64,000 bases of DNA from Sinomicrobium kalidii (GCF_021183825.1 NZ_CP089211.1:372001-436000), one strand, 5' to 3'; shown: positions 37,248 through 46,012, counted from the first letter of the stretch. Program-made: numbers and translations. Notes: a model not told the origin generated them from the sequence alone.

Positions 37248-37667
37248 TTAACTCTGCAACTCCGAATCGTGCACCACTACCCTTTCCCAGAAATGACTGT
37301 ATTTCTCAATGGCTTCCATGTGCATGGGGTGCACACCGTAGACCTCCAGGGCTTCCAGCGTATCGAATTGAATCATCAGGTTATAGGTAAAACTGTTGTC
37401 TACTACGTCGCGAGGCTTACTGTCGGCAGGCTTTCCGTAATAAAATTTACGGATACCCGGCACTTTACGGAGCATTTCAAAAAAACCGGTAAATTCTTCC
37501 ACCTGTTCTTCGGTAAGGTCCTCTTTCAGCCAGAACAGTACGTAATGATTTACAACAGGTTTTCCGGAAGTCCCGTCGATTTCCGAAAAGTTTCCGGCCA
37601 ATGCAGGGGCGACACTTCCCGCCGCCACAACTGTGGTAGCCGTTTTAACAAAATTTCTTCTTTTCAT
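37248..37667 (-). CDS. Dabb (stress-responsive A/B barrel) protein with Tat-like signal
   Basis: 139 residues. The N-terminus KRRNFVKTATTVVAAGSVAP resembles a twin-arginine-type signal (RR followed by a hydrophobic region), implying export of a folded protein. The Dabb domain begins VVNHYVLFWLKEDLTEEQVEEF and ends GVHPMHMEAIEKYSHFW, with paired beta-alpha elements that dimerise into a barrel. Family members range from stress proteins to cyclases; function here is unknown. It is divergent from the arylamine N-acetyltransferase gene, with a 15-bp palindrome between them. Confidence 0.82.
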   Translation of the reverse strand: MKRRNFVKTATTVVAAGSVAPALAGNFSEIDGTSGKPVVNHYVLFWLKEDLTEEQVEEFTGFFEMLRKVPGIRKFYYGKPADSKPRDVVDNSFTYNLMIQFDTLEALEVYGVHPMHMEAIEKYSHFWERVVVHDSELQS

Positions 37668-37713
37668 ATCGGTTGCGTTTATGTAACTTTATCCGTTACT
37701 ACTCCGTTATGGA

Positions 37714-37728
37714 GTGTATATTATACAC
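37714..37728. promoter_or_regulatory. Palindrome GTGTATA-T-TATACAC between divergent genes
   Basis: A perfect inverted repeat with a single central base, 47 bp from the Dabb start and 52 bp from the NAT start. Its central location suggests a shared operator controlling both. Confidence 0.4.
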
Positions 37729-37779
37729 GGCCTGAAGATCGTAAAATTGTTTTAAAAAGCCCAACTTTCAACATAAAAT

Positions 37780-38538
37780 ATGAACACTGAGAAATATTTA
37801 ACACGTATTGCATATAATGATAACGTACACCTTGATCTGTATACTTTAAAACAGCTTCAAAAGCAGCATCTGCTGCATATCCCTTTTGAAAATCTCGATA
37901 TACATTACAATGTTCCCATCCGCCTGGATACGGAAACCATATTCGAAAAAATTGTAAATCGTAAAAGAGGGGGATTCTGCTACGAACTGAACGGATTATT
38001 CCTGGAACTACTCTGTGCCCTCGGGTTTAAAACAAAACGAATTTCGGGAAGGGTATATAACAAGGAAACCTCGGAGTTTGGCGAGGAATACGACCACCTG
38101 GCCATTGTGGTAATCCTGGATGATGGGGAATATCTGGTAGATGCAGGGCTGGGAGAATTTGCCTTCGCCCCGTTAAAAATAGAACTCAATACCGTGCAAC
38201 ACGACATCCGCGGGGATTACAGCATCCGGGAATACGACGGAGAATACCTCATTATATACAAGGTGAACGACACCAAAAAAATCCCCCAGTACATTTTCAA
38301 AAACGCACAGCGGGAATACGGGGAATTCGCCGGGATGTGCCATTACCATCAAACCAGCCCGGAATCACCTTTTACGAAAAACAAGCTGGTATCCCTGCCC
38401 ACTGAATCCGGAAGGATCACCCTGACGGACGACAAGCTAAAGGTCTCCGAAAACGGGCACACCTCTGAAACTCCTATAGCCGACAAGGCGGAGTTCAAAG
38501 AAAAATTACGGAAAGTTTTCGGGATTACCGTTTCGTGA
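37780..38538 (+). CDS. nat: Arylamine N-acetyltransferase
   Basis: A 252-residue acetyl-CoA-dependent enzyme acetylating arylamines or hydrazines. The Cys-His-Asp triad is in canonical spacing: Cys67 (RGGFCYELN), His106 (EYDHLAIV), Asp121 (LVDAGLGEF). The N-terminal HIPFENLDIHYN motif is also typical. A second beta domain is followed by a C-terminal helix that closes the CoA pocket. It starts directly in the family pattern (MNTEKYLTRI). Its end is 7 bp from the stop of the convergent FMN reductase gene. It fits the xenobiotic-handling theme of this region. Confidence 0.93.
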   Translation: MNTEKYLTRIAYNDNVHLDLYTLKQLQKQHLLHIPFENLDIHYNVPIRLDTETIFEKIVNRKRGGFCYELNGLFLELLCALGFKTKRISGRVYNKETSEFGEEYDHLAIVVILDDGEYLVDAGLGEFAFAPLKIELNTVQHDIRGDYSIREYDGEYLIIYKVNDTKKIPQYIFKNAQREYGEFAGMCHYHQTSPESPFTKNKLVSLPTESGRITLTDDKLKVSENGHTSETPIADKAEFKEKLRKVFGITVS

Positions 38539-38544
38539 ACTACC

Positions 38545-39081
38545 TTATAACTGCTCCAAGAACTGCTCCAATGCCTTTTGATGGGCTTCTTTCAGTTCAT
38601 TATTCGTGATTTCACTTTCCTCACGGGAAAAAGTATGGTTAAACGAAGGCAGCGAAAACGTAGCGATGATCTCTGCGCCGAAAGAAGGCAATGTCGTTTC
38701 GATCTTGGAGAGGGAACGTCCGCCCCCTCCCTTTCCGGGAGATGCGCTCATCAGGAATACCTTTTTGCCTTCCATGAACTTACGGTCCAGCCGGGACAAC
38801 CAATCGATCAGGTTCTTGAAATAGGCAGACGGATTACCGTTGTGTTCATTGACCGAAATCACCAGCCCTTTCGCCTTTTTGATGTCATCGCTGAGCTCCA
38901 CGAGCGAATTGGAAAATCCTTCTTGCTTTTCCAGGTCTTCGCTATACATGGGAAAGGGAAAATTGGCCATATTCAGTTGCTGAACAGGGTAGTCCTCTAT
39001 TTTGGAAGTTGTATACCTTACCAGTTCGTAATTAATGGAAGTCGAAGAGTTACTTCCGGCGAAAGCCAGTACAGAAGCCAT
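38545..39081 (-). CDS. NADPH-dependent FMN reductase family protein
   Basis: 178 residues from ATG 39081 (MASVLAFAGSNSSTSIN); the frame runs 27 codons farther but without homology. Flavodoxin-like fold: the FMN phosphate loop is AGSNSSTS (8-15), EHNGNPSAYFKNLIDWLSR carries the flavin-proximal loop (~79-97), and FLMSASPGKGGG follows. It is a quinone or azo-reductase type enzyme. The inverted repeat CTTAC-N6-GTAAG at 39142-39157 upstream resembles sites used by HxlR-type redox or quinone-responsive regulators. It is convergent with the N-acetyltransferase gene. Confidence 0.87.
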   Translation of the reverse strand: MASVLAFAGSNSSTSINYELVRYTTSKIEDYPVQQLNMANFPFPMYSEDLEKQEGFSNSLVELSDDIKKAKGLVISVNEHNGNPSAYFKNLIDWLSRLDRKFMEGKKVFLMSASPGKGGGGRSLSKIETTLPSFGAEIIATFSLPSFNHTFSREESEITNNELKEAHQKALEQFLEQL

Positions 39082-39141
39082 AATCCAGGTGTTTTTTTTA
39101 ATATGGACGAATGTAGAAAATATTTTTTTAACAGGCCATAA

Positions 39142-39157
39142 CTTACGGACCTGTAAG
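39142..39157 (-). promoter_or_regulatory. HxlR-like operator upstream of the FMN reductase
   Basis: CTTAC-GGACCT-GTAAG, a perfect inverted repeat about 60 bp before the start at 39081, flanked by ACAGG (39131) and CCTGT (39150) arms of a second overlapping repeat. It matches the ACTTAC-N-GTAAGT shape seen at HxlR-type sites; no such regulator lies in the window. Confidence 0.4.
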
Positions 39158-39443
39158 CGCATTTTTTTAATAAAAACTGTTAATTGAGTATCAATATTTT
39201 ACGAATAAGACCAATACATCCTCTGTTCAATTGATTTATCGTTTACAAACATATTATTGTTAACATGAGTTCAAACTAAGTAAAAATGCCATTGCCTTTA
39301 TAATCCCTGTCCGAGTGCTCCAGAAGCGCTCCCGCTCCCGATCCTGATATTTATCGGAACGGTTGAGGAACTGTTGTTTTTTGTTCCCTGACAAGCCCGA
39401 ACAGTACCATTTAAGGGATTGTGTATACGCCGAACCGGGTTCG

Positions 39444-39863
39444 GTATGCCGCATAAGCAACCCGGTATGCGGTGAACTTAATTGCGTATGCGGCGGACTT
39501 AATCCCTTAGGCCGCGAACTTAACCCGGTATGCCGCTCAAGCAATTGCTTACGCTGCATAAGTAACTCGGTATGCGGTGAACTTAATTGTGTATGCGGCG
39601 GACTTAATCCCTTAGGCCGCGAACATAACCCTGTTAGCCGCTTAAGCAATTGTGTATGCCGCATAAGTAACCCTGTACGCGGTGAACTTAATTGTGTATG
39701 TGGCGGACTTAATCCCTTAGGCCGCAAACATAACCCTGTTAACCGCTTAAGTAGTTGTGTATGCCGCGTAAGGAACCCTGTACGCGGTGAACTTAATTGT
39801 GTATGCGGCGGACTTAATCCCTTAGGCCGCAAACGTAACCCGGTACGCCGCTTAAGCAATTAC
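39444..39863. repeat. Tandem array, 20 units of 21 bp, in a 105-bp five-unit higher-order period
   Basis: All 20 units fit a strict 21-bp register from 39444 with no indel. Units fall into five classes repeated four times in order: A (GTATGCCGCATAAG...), B (GTATGCGGTGAACTTAATTG), C (GTATGCGGCGGACTTAATCC), D (TTAGGCCGCGAACTTAACCC), E (GTTAGCCGCTTAAGCAATTG). Hence a 105-bp super-repeat, with substitutions between copies but none in length. A degenerate extra unit precedes at 39423. Many units contain palindromic cores such as TATGCCGCATA. Both strands are open, giving heptapeptide readings (for example CVCGGLN, PLGRELN), but there is no promoter, start context or export signal. The flanks (39163-39422, 39864-40158) hold no gene. 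Confidence 0.85.
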
Positions 39864-40158
39864 TTTTTTTAGAGACCATTCGCCCCCCTCTACTCCAGCC
39901 TGTACTGAGCGAAGCCGAAGTTTCGAAGGGCTGGGGGCGACAGAAAAAGCGTCATTACCAATTTATGCGGTTGCCGAAACGTTAATTCACGCAGTTACGC
40001 AATTTTAAATATCATTACAATTTATGCAGCTGCCCAAGGTCAATTCTTAAAATTACGCTCTTAGCTTATATCGAACTTCCGTTATTGTTAATATTTTTTT
40101 CATACAAAAAATCCAAAAAGGCCGTTTAAACAGTATATACCTATGTAAAAAGCAGTGT

Positions 40159-41298
40159 ATGAATAAAACTTCCCGGTTATATTTTATTGATGCCATGCGT
40201 GCCTGGGCCATTTTGATGATGTTGCAGGGCCATTTTATAGACGGGCTTCTTGACCCGGTTTTCCGGGATACGTCCAACACCGTATTCACCATCTGGAAAT
40301 ACAACCGGGGGATCACCGCTCCTGTTTTCTTCACTGTGGCCGGGTTTATTTTTATGTATTTGCTTATACGCCAAAAAGAACGCGCCGGGTGGGCCAATCC
40401 ACGGGTCATGAAAGGCATTAAAAGAGGGCTGATGCTCATAGGGCTGGGTTATGTTCTGAGGCTCGACTTCAAGGGCTTCTTGTTAAGGGGAGAAGTTTAC
40501 GATAATTTCTACAAGGTGGACGTACTGCATTGTATAGGGCTTTCCATCCTGTTCCTTGTGGGGATCTATTTGTTGAGCCATAACAGAAAAAAATACGTAA
40601 TGCCCTTGTTACTGGCCGGATCTACGCTGTTTTTGTTTGCCCTGGCCCCGGTGTATTCTTCCCTGGATTACAGTTTTATGCCGAAAATACTGGCCAATTA
40701 TTTTACCGGGGCTAACGGTTCGGTATTTACCATTTTCCCCTGGTTCGGTTATGCGTCGTTCGGGGCGTTTATGGCGGTTTTGTTTTCGGTGTATAGGGAA
40801 AAGCAGAATTTATATTCCGTTGCTATCGCAACATGTCTCGTTGCAGGCGCTGCTTTAATTGCCCTGTTTACCTTTCCTCCCGTTCGTAACGAATTGTTTT
40901 CGAGGTTGGGAAATGTCCTGATATTCTTTGCTGTTTTTATGCTTATCCGTAATTTACTTACATCCAGAACCCTGATATCCATCGGGCAAAATACATTGTC
41001 CATTTATATTATACACTACATTATTTTATATGCCAGCTTTTTCGGGATCGGACTTTATCAACCGTTTCACCATTCGTTAAATCCCTATGTAGCCATTCCC
41101 GGGGCCGTACTGTTTATGATTATTGTTACCTGGTTGTCTTTCCGTTACAACGCGTTTAAACCCGTCTTCACGGAAAAAATGCATGTCGTCAGGAAAGAAA
41201 CTGTTCTTTCTTTTCGCCAGGCCTGCCGGGATACACTACCTTTCCTGTCGAAGATCAAGGGAAGGATCCGGGCGGTATTCGGTATGGTCAAGAACTAA
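40159..41298 (+). CDS. DUF1624 / heparan-glucosaminide N-acetyltransferase-like membrane protein
   Basis: 379 residues with about ten transmembrane spans. The first span has the family landmark FIDAMRAWAILMMLQGHFID, followed by RGITAPVFFTVAGFIFMYLL and a catalytic-type His in the first loop. This pattern is shared by DUF1624 and HGSNAT-cat proteins, which move acyl groups from cytoplasmic acetyl-CoA to sugars across the membrane; acyltransferase-3 proteins are more distant. The acceptor is unknown. It is single, convergent with the lipoamide dehydrogenase gene, with a bidirectional terminator between. Confidence 0.8.
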   Translation: MNKTSRLYFIDAMRAWAILMMLQGHFIDGLLDPVFRDTSNTVFTIWKYNRGITAPVFFTVAGFIFMYLLIRQKERAGWANPRVMKGIKRGLMLIGLGYVLRLDFKGFLLRGEVYDNFYKVDVLHCIGLSILFLVGIYLLSHNRKKYVMPLLLAGSTLFLFALAPVYSSLDYSFMPKILANYFTGANGSVFTIFPWFGYASFGAFMAVLFSVYREKQNLYSVAIATCLVAGAALIALFTFPPVRNELFSRLGNVLIFFAVFMLIRNLLTSRTLISIGQNTLSIYIIHYIILYASFFGIGLYQPFHHSLNPYVAIPGAVLFMIIVTWLSFRYNAFKPVFTEKMHVVRKETVLSFRQACRDTLPFLSKIKGRIRAVFGMVKN

Positions 41299-41330
41299 AA
41301 AAGGCCTCTGTCCGAGACCCTTTTCATATC
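41298..41330. terminator. Bidirectional terminator between convergent genes
   Basis: AAAAAAGGCCTC faces GAGACCCTTTTC (41298-41322) around TGTCC. T-rich on the plus side and, through the A-run, on the minus side. It serves the DUF1624 gene and the lipoamide dehydrogenase gene. Confidence 0.55.
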
Positions 41331-41349
41331 GTTTAAAATTACTTTTCAA

Positions 41350-42753
41350 TTAAACATGCAATGCCCTGTTATCGGTAGCAGCCAAAGCCGCTTCCTTAAC
41401 AGCTTCCGCATAAGTGGGGTGTGCATGACTCATACGGGCAATGTCTTCTGCACTGGCCCTGTATTCCATAACAGCCACGCCTTCGGCTATAAGATCAGCC
41501 ATACGGGCCCCGATCATATGAACACCGAGCACTTCGTCGGTGGCAGCGTCGGCGAGTATCTTCACAAATCCGTCGGTATCCATACTGGCCCTGGACCTTC
41601 CGAGGGCACGCATGGGGAATTGACCGACTTTATAATCCACCTTGGCTTCTTTTAATTCTTCTTCGGTCTTCCCTACGGCAGCTACTTCTGGCCAGGTATA
41701 AACTACTCCCGGAATGAGATTATAATCGATATGCGGTTTTTGCCCGGCAAGCGTTTCAGCTACAAAAACACCTTCTTCCTCCGCCTTGTGGGCAAGCATG
41801 GCACCTTTGATCACATCGCCTATGGCATAGATATTATCTGCACTGGTTTGCAGATGGTCGTTGACTTCTATCTGCCCCTTGTCGTTCAGCTTAACTCCTG
41901 CCGCTTCAGCATTGAGACCATCGGTATAAGGGCGGCGGCCTACGGAAACGAGGCAGTAATCGCCTTCCAGCACGAGTTCCTTGTCTTTTTTATCATCGGC
42001 TTTAATCGTGACTTTCTTGCCTTTCTTTGTCACTTCCTTTACTTTATGGCTGGTATAGAACTTAAAGCCCTGCTTTTTGAGCACCTTGGTCAGTTCCTTG
42101 GAAAGGGCACCGTCCATTCCGGGGATGATCCTATCCATAAACTCCACCACGGAAACTTCGGCACCGAGCCTTTTGTATACCTGTCCGAGTTCGAGGCCTA
42201 TAACCCCTCCGCCAATAATAACAAGGTGTTTGGGGATTTCTTTAAGCTTTAAAGCTTCTGTTGAAGTGATAATCCTTTCCTTGTCAATTTCGATAAACGG
42301 CAGTGTCGATGGCTTCGATCCTGTGGCAATAATGGTGTTTTTGGCCGCTATCTTCTCTTCGCCATCTTTTTTCTTTATAACAATGTGTGTATTGTCCTCA
42401 AAACTTCCCACACCTTCATACACATCGATCTTGTTCTTGTCCATGAGGAACTTTACCCCGGCACAGGTCTGGTCTACCACGGCCTGTTTGCGGGCTATCA
42501 TTTTTTCCAGGTTCACCTTAACGTCTCCCGGAATTTCAATACCGTGCTCCTCGAAATGCCGCACTGCATCGTCGTAGTGGTGCGAGGAGTCCAGGAGTGC
42601 CTTGGAAGGGATACATCCTACATTGAGGCAGGTTCCGCCCAGGGTGGAATATTTTTCAATGATCGCGGTTTTCATCCCGAGTTGTGCACAGCGGATCGCT
42701 GCAACATATCCGCCCGGGCCTGAGCCGATAACGGCTACATCGTATGAGTTCAT
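41350..42753 (-). CDS. lpdA: Dihydrolipoyl dehydrogenase (E3)
   Basis: 467 residues from ATG 42753 (MNSYDVAVIGSGPGG). An ATG at 42897 in frame is rejected because a -7 element (42796-42803) lies between. FAD-binding GSGPGG (11-15), redox-active disulfide C42-LNVG-C47 in GGTCLNVGCIPSK, NAD-binding GGGVIGLELG, second FAD motif IYAIGDV, and the dimer-interface His/Glu in MSHAHPTYAEAVKEA. E3 re-oxidises lipoamide of the pyruvate, 2-oxoglutarate or branched-chain dehydrogenase complexes or the glycine cleavage system. It stands alone; the E1/E2 genes are not in the window. Confidence 0.96.
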   Translation of the reverse strand: MNSYDVAVIGSGPGGYVAAIRCAQLGMKTAIIEKYSTLGGTCLNVGCIPSKALLDSSHHYDDAVRHFEEHGIEIPGDVKVNLEKMIARKQAVVDQTCAGVKFLMDKNKIDVYEGVGSFEDNTHIVIKKKDGEEKIAAKNTIIATGSKPSTLPFIEIDKERIITSTEALKLKEIPKHLVIIGGGVIGLELGQVYKRLGAEVSVVEFMDRIIPGMDGALSKELTKVLKKQGFKFYTSHKVKEVTKKGKKVTIKADDKKDKELVLEGDYCLVSVGRRPYTDGLNAEAAGVKLNDKGQIEVNDHLQTSADNIYAIGDVIKGAMLAHKAEEEGVFVAETLAGQKPHIDYNLIPGVVYTWPEVAAVGKTEEELKEAKVDYKVGQFPMRALGRSRASMDTDGFVKILADAATDEVLGVHMIGARMADLIAEGVAVMEYRASAEDIARMSHAHPTYAEAVKEAALAATDNRALHV

Positions 42754-42795
42754 AAATATGTTTTTTGAAAATGTGTTTTTGAACTTACTAAAACA

Positions 42796-42803
42796 CAAAA
42801 ATA
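42796..42803 (-). promoter_or_regulatory. -7 promoter element of lpdA
   Basis: Read on the minus strand, TATTTTTG matches TAnnTTTG, 43 bp before the start at 42753. This supports the short N-terminus of the protein. Confidence 0.5.
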
Positions 42804-42931
42804 CAAATGTTTTTGCGAAGCGCCCGCCTTCCCGAAGGGGTATTCCTGCTTTTGTCACAAGATACTTCCCGGAAGTGAGATAATACGGGTATTCCAAATC
42901 TTTGTTACATCCATCCGGAATACCCGATTTG

Positions 42932-44341
42932 TTATACTTTGACGGTTTTCCACCTTCCTTTTTTAAACCATATCAGGGCCATAACCGCTATAAGTGTTTC
43001 GGCAAGGGTAATGCCTACATATACACCTACAGGCCCCCAGTCCAGTACAAGCGCCGCCAGGTAGGCAAAGGGCAGCTGGAAAAGCCAGAAACAAAAGAAA
43101 TTAATAATGGTGGGGGTCCTGGTATCTCCTGCTCCGTTGAATGCCTGGGTCACTACCATGCCATACGCATAAAAGATATATCCCGCCGCGACCACCTGTA
43201 AACTCAGACTGCCGTATTTCACCACGTCGGGGTCCTCGCTGAACCAGCCTATGATATAGCGGGCAAACAGGAGATACACCAACGATACCGTAAGCATAAA
43301 ATACGCGTTGTACTTCCCGGTCTTCCAGACGGATTTTTCCGCCCGGTCCGGCTGGTTGGCCCCGAGGTTCTGCCCTACCAGTGTGGCTGCGGCATTGCTC
43401 ATGCCCCAGGAAGGCATCATGGTAAACATCATTACCCGTATGGAAATGGTATATCCGGCCAGCACTTCACTACCGAATTCAGACATAATACGCATCAGCA
43501 CCACCCAGCTGGATGTACCGATAAGAAACTGGCCAATACCGCCCAGGGACACCTTAACGAGGTTCCACATCACTTTTGTCCGCAATACCCAGTCGGAGAT
43601 TTTTAGTCTTATCCTGCTCCATCCGAAGAACAATAGCCACAACTGGAACACTACGGCCGTGCCCCGGCCTATGGTAGTGGCTATGGCCGCTCCTTCAACT
43701 CCGTAAGCAGGTACCGGTCCGAAACCGAAAATAAAAATCGGGTCGAGGATAATGTTCAGTCCGTTAGACAGGGCCAGGGCCCACATGGCAATGGAAGCAT
43801 CGCCTGCCCCGCGGAAAATGGCATTGATGAGAAACAACAGAAAAATGGTGATGTTCCCTCCTATGAGTATTCGCGTATATCCGAAGCCTTCTTCGATAAG
43901 ATCGGGCTCCCCGCCCATAAAAGTAAGTATTTCCCGGGGATATATCACTCCTATGATACCGATCACAACAGAGATCACTGTACCTATCATAATGGCCTGT
44001 ACTGCGGTTTCCCTGGCTCCTTTCAGGTTTTTTTCACCCACCCTCCGGGCAATGACAGCGGTTGCCGCCATACTCAATCCTATGGCCACGGCATAGAGCA
44101 GCGTGATTACCGATTCCGTAAGTCCTACGGTAGCAACGGCATTGACACTTACCCTGGACAAATAAATAATGTCCACAAGGGCAAATACCGACTCCATCAT
44201 CATTTCGAGGATCATGGGAATGGCAAGCATGAATATTGCCTTGCGGATACTACCTTTTGTAAAATCAGTGTCCCTGCCGGTAAGGGCTATTTTTAAATAA
44301 TGTAAAAGTTTCTTGGAAGAAAATCTGGAATATGAGTTCAT
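42932..44341 (-). CDS. MATE family efflux transporter
   Basis: 469 residues, twelve spans in two homologous halves. The N-terminal half begins with the MATE pattern FTKGSIRKAIFMLAIPMILE, followed by LVDIIYLSRVSVNAVATVGL. The second half has AATLVGQNLGANQPDRAE, the usual mid-protein signature. Na+ or H+ driven export of cationic drugs or metabolites is likely; the NorM/DinF subtype is not determined. A 16-bp perfect inverted repeat (44389-44404) upstream is a candidate operator. It follows lpdA on the same strand by 178 bp and is probably independent. Confidence 0.92.
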   Translation of the reverse strand: MNSYSRFSSKKLLHYLKIALTGRDTDFTKGSIRKAIFMLAIPMILEMMMESVFALVDIIYLSRVSVNAVATVGLTESVITLLYAVAIGLSMAATAVIARRVGEKNLKGARETAVQAIMIGTVISVVIGIIGVIYPREILTFMGGEPDLIEEGFGYTRILIGGNITIFLLFLINAIFRGAGDASIAMWALALSNGLNIILDPIFIFGFGPVPAYGVEGAAIATTIGRGTAVVFQLWLLFFGWSRIRLKISDWVLRTKVMWNLVKVSLGGIGQFLIGTSSWVVLMRIMSEFGSEVLAGYTISIRVMMFTMMPSWGMSNAAATLVGQNLGANQPDRAEKSVWKTGKYNAYFMLTVSLVYLLFARYIIGWFSEDPDVVKYGSLSLQVVAAGYIFYAYGMVVTQAFNGAGDTRTPTIINFFCFWLFQLPFAYLAALVLDWGPVGVYVGITLAETLIAVMALIWFKKGRWKTVKV

Positions 44342-44388
44342 TGCTTTAAGGAATTATATTGTAAATAAAGAATACCACAAACTTTATC

Positions 44389-44404
44389 GTAAACGAGCGT
44401 TTAC
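44389..44404 (-). promoter_or_regulatory. Inverted repeat upstream of the MATE gene
   Basis: GTAAACG-AG-CGTTTAC, perfect 7-bp arms, 48 bp before the ATG at 44341. Typical size for a TetR- or MarR-type operator; no such regulator is adjacent. Confidence 0.5.
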
Positions 44405-44634
44405 TACAACAATAATCGACACTCCCGCCGGGATTGCTGTTTTCTTAATATAATTCCACTGATTTCATAATGGTGCAATATTAAATACTTTTTTTTAATT
44501 GGTCATAAGTTTTTTTTGTTTTAACAATTTACTGTTGTAGTACAGGTGATATTTTTATGAAATTTGCGGATGATTAGTTCGGGAGTCCCGGAGTTTTTTA
44601 ATTTTGAAGTCAGACAATTGAATTGTCTAATAGA

Positions 44635-44782
44635 GGACACCCCCCTGTGTCCCCCCTCAAGGGGGGATTATATATCTTTTTAATGAATCTACTCTTCCCC
44701 CTCAAGGGGGCCAGGGGGGTGTTCTGAATATATAACCAACTAAAAACATCAGTATATCTCCCGACCTTTGGCCGGGACAAGG
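44635..44782. repeat. G-rich palindromic intergenic repeat, upstream copy
   Basis: Two hairpins: CCCCCTGTGTCCCCCCTCAAGG with GGGGG at about 44641-44668, and CCCCCTCAAGGGGGCCAGGG around 44697-44716. These are followed by TGTTCTGAATATATAACCAA, CATCAGTATATCTCCCGACC and GGCCGGGACA. A second copy, shorter at its 5' part, is at 46066-46152, on the other side of the MFS gene. Peptide readings on the minus strand (SWLYIQNTPL) are common false genes of this repeat type. Confidence 0.65.
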
Positions 44783-44851
44783 AGTGGTAAAAGAAACCAA
44801 CCACCTCACAACTCCCAAACTCATCAACTAAGAACTAAAAAACCAACAACT

Positions 44852-46012
44852 ATGAACACTAACCTGAAACGAAGAGTCGCCGTAAGCGCCGTGTTTTTCC
44901 TGAGCGGTATTTGTTTTGCCAGTTGGGCAAGCCGTATTCCGGATGTAAAGAACCTGTTACAGCTTACTGAAGGGGAGCTCGGCGGGCTGTTGCTCGGGCT
45001 TCCGGCTGGTTCACTTGTAGCGCTTCCCCTTGCGGGACTGCTGGTGCACCGTTTCGGGAGCCGTAAAGTGGCTGTGGTCTCAGCTATTCTATACGGATGT
45101 GTGCTGCCGTTACTGGGCCTTTCCGAAACCAAACTGGCCCTGCTGGGGGCGGTTGCGCTCTTCGGACTGGTAGGCAACCTTATCAATATTGCGGTAAACA
45201 CACAGGCAGTGGGCGTGGAATTTCATTACGGGAAAACCATCATGGCCTCTTTTCACGGTCTGTGGAGCCTTGCAGGCTTTGTGGGCGGAGCTGTTGGTGC
45301 AGCCATGATCGATCTTCATATTTCTCCTTTTCTGCATTTTGTTATTATCGGTTGTGTGAGCCTGTTCATTATATTATTTGCTTACCGCAATATGCTTACG
45401 GAGGATGTCAATACCGGGGACAGCAAAGGCCTGGTATTGAAAAGGCCCGATAAGTTGTTGCTGCGAATCGGTATGATCGCTTTTTGCGGAATGATGTGCG
45501 AAGGCTGTATGTTCGACTGGAGCGGGGTGTATTTCGATAAGGTGGTCAATGTAGATGCGGGACTGGTTACTCTCGGGTACATTGCCTTTATGAGCACCAT
45601 GGCCACCGGACGTTTTGTGGCCGACCACTTTACCCAGCGTTTCGGGGCGGTTGCGCTCCTGCAATTCAGCGGGGTATTAATATTCTTCGGATTGCTCCTT
45701 GCCGTAGCCTTTCCGTCGGTAATCTTTGCCACTATCGGTTTTTTGCTGGTGGGGGCAGGTACATCTTCAGTAATCCCCCTCTCTTTCTCTATGGCGGGAA
45801 GGTCTAAAAATTTCCCCCCGGGGATTTCCCTGGCCCTGGTCTCCACCATTGCTTATTTTGGCTTTTTATTCGGCCCCCCGGTGATCGGGTTTATTGCAGA
45901 ACACCTGAACCTTCGGGCCTCTTTTATCCTCATCGCTTTTGTAGGGGCCATGATCGCTGTGCTTTCTTTTACGGGGAGGAATATTTTGCGCAAGCCGGAT
46001 ACTTTGAGTTGA
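44852..46012 (+). CDS. MFS transporter
   Basis: 386 residues from ATG 44852 (MNTNLKRRVAVSAVFF); the frame runs upstream through the repeat without support. Twelve spans are predicted. Features are a GICFASWASRIPDVK first span/loop and LLVHRFGSRKVAVVSA as motif A, then GVEFHYGKTIMASFHGLWSL, a pattern found in YbjJ-like and fucose-permease-like MFS proteins. The substrate is unknown. Copies of one G-rich palindromic repeat flank the gene on both sides, a possible trace of insertion as a block. Confidence 0.85.
   Translation: MNTNLKRRVAVSAVFFLSGICFASWASRIPDVKNLLQLTEGELGGLLLGLPAGSLVALPLAGLLVHRFGSRKVAVVSAILYGCVLPLLGLSETKLALLGAVALFGLVGNLINIAVNTQAVGVEFHYGKTIMASFHGLWSLAGFVGGAVGAAMIDLHISPFLHFVIIGCVSLFIILFAYRNMLTEDVNTGDSKGLVLKRPDKLLLRIGMIAFCGMMCEGCMFDWSGVYFDKVVNVDAGLVTLGYIAFMSTMATGRFVADHFTQRFGAVALLQFSGVLIFFGLLLAVAFPSVIFATIGFLLVGAGTSSVIPLSFSMAGRSKNFPPGISLALVSTIAYFGFLFGPPVIGFIAEHLNLRASFILIAFVGAMIAVLSFTGRNILRKPDTLS

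Noticed and set aside
39444..39863. CRISPR array
   Set aside because: The 21-bp units are contiguous and related to one another, with no unique spacers, and no cas gene is present in the window.
39260..39872. Long open frames on both strands over the 21-bp array (heptapeptide-repeat proteins)
   Set aside because: A period divisible by three with no stop inside the unit keeps frames open on either strand automatically. No promoter, start context or signal sequence supports translation, so I annotate the repeat only.
42754..42897. 48-residue N-terminal extension of lipoamide dehydrogenase
   Set aside because: A -7 promoter element lies inside it and the family N-terminus begins at the ATG at 42753.
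44610..44804. Minus-strand small protein reading SWLYIQNTPL, and its twin at 45866-46186
   Set aside because: They are readings through the G-rich palindromic repeat, present at both copies, not genes.
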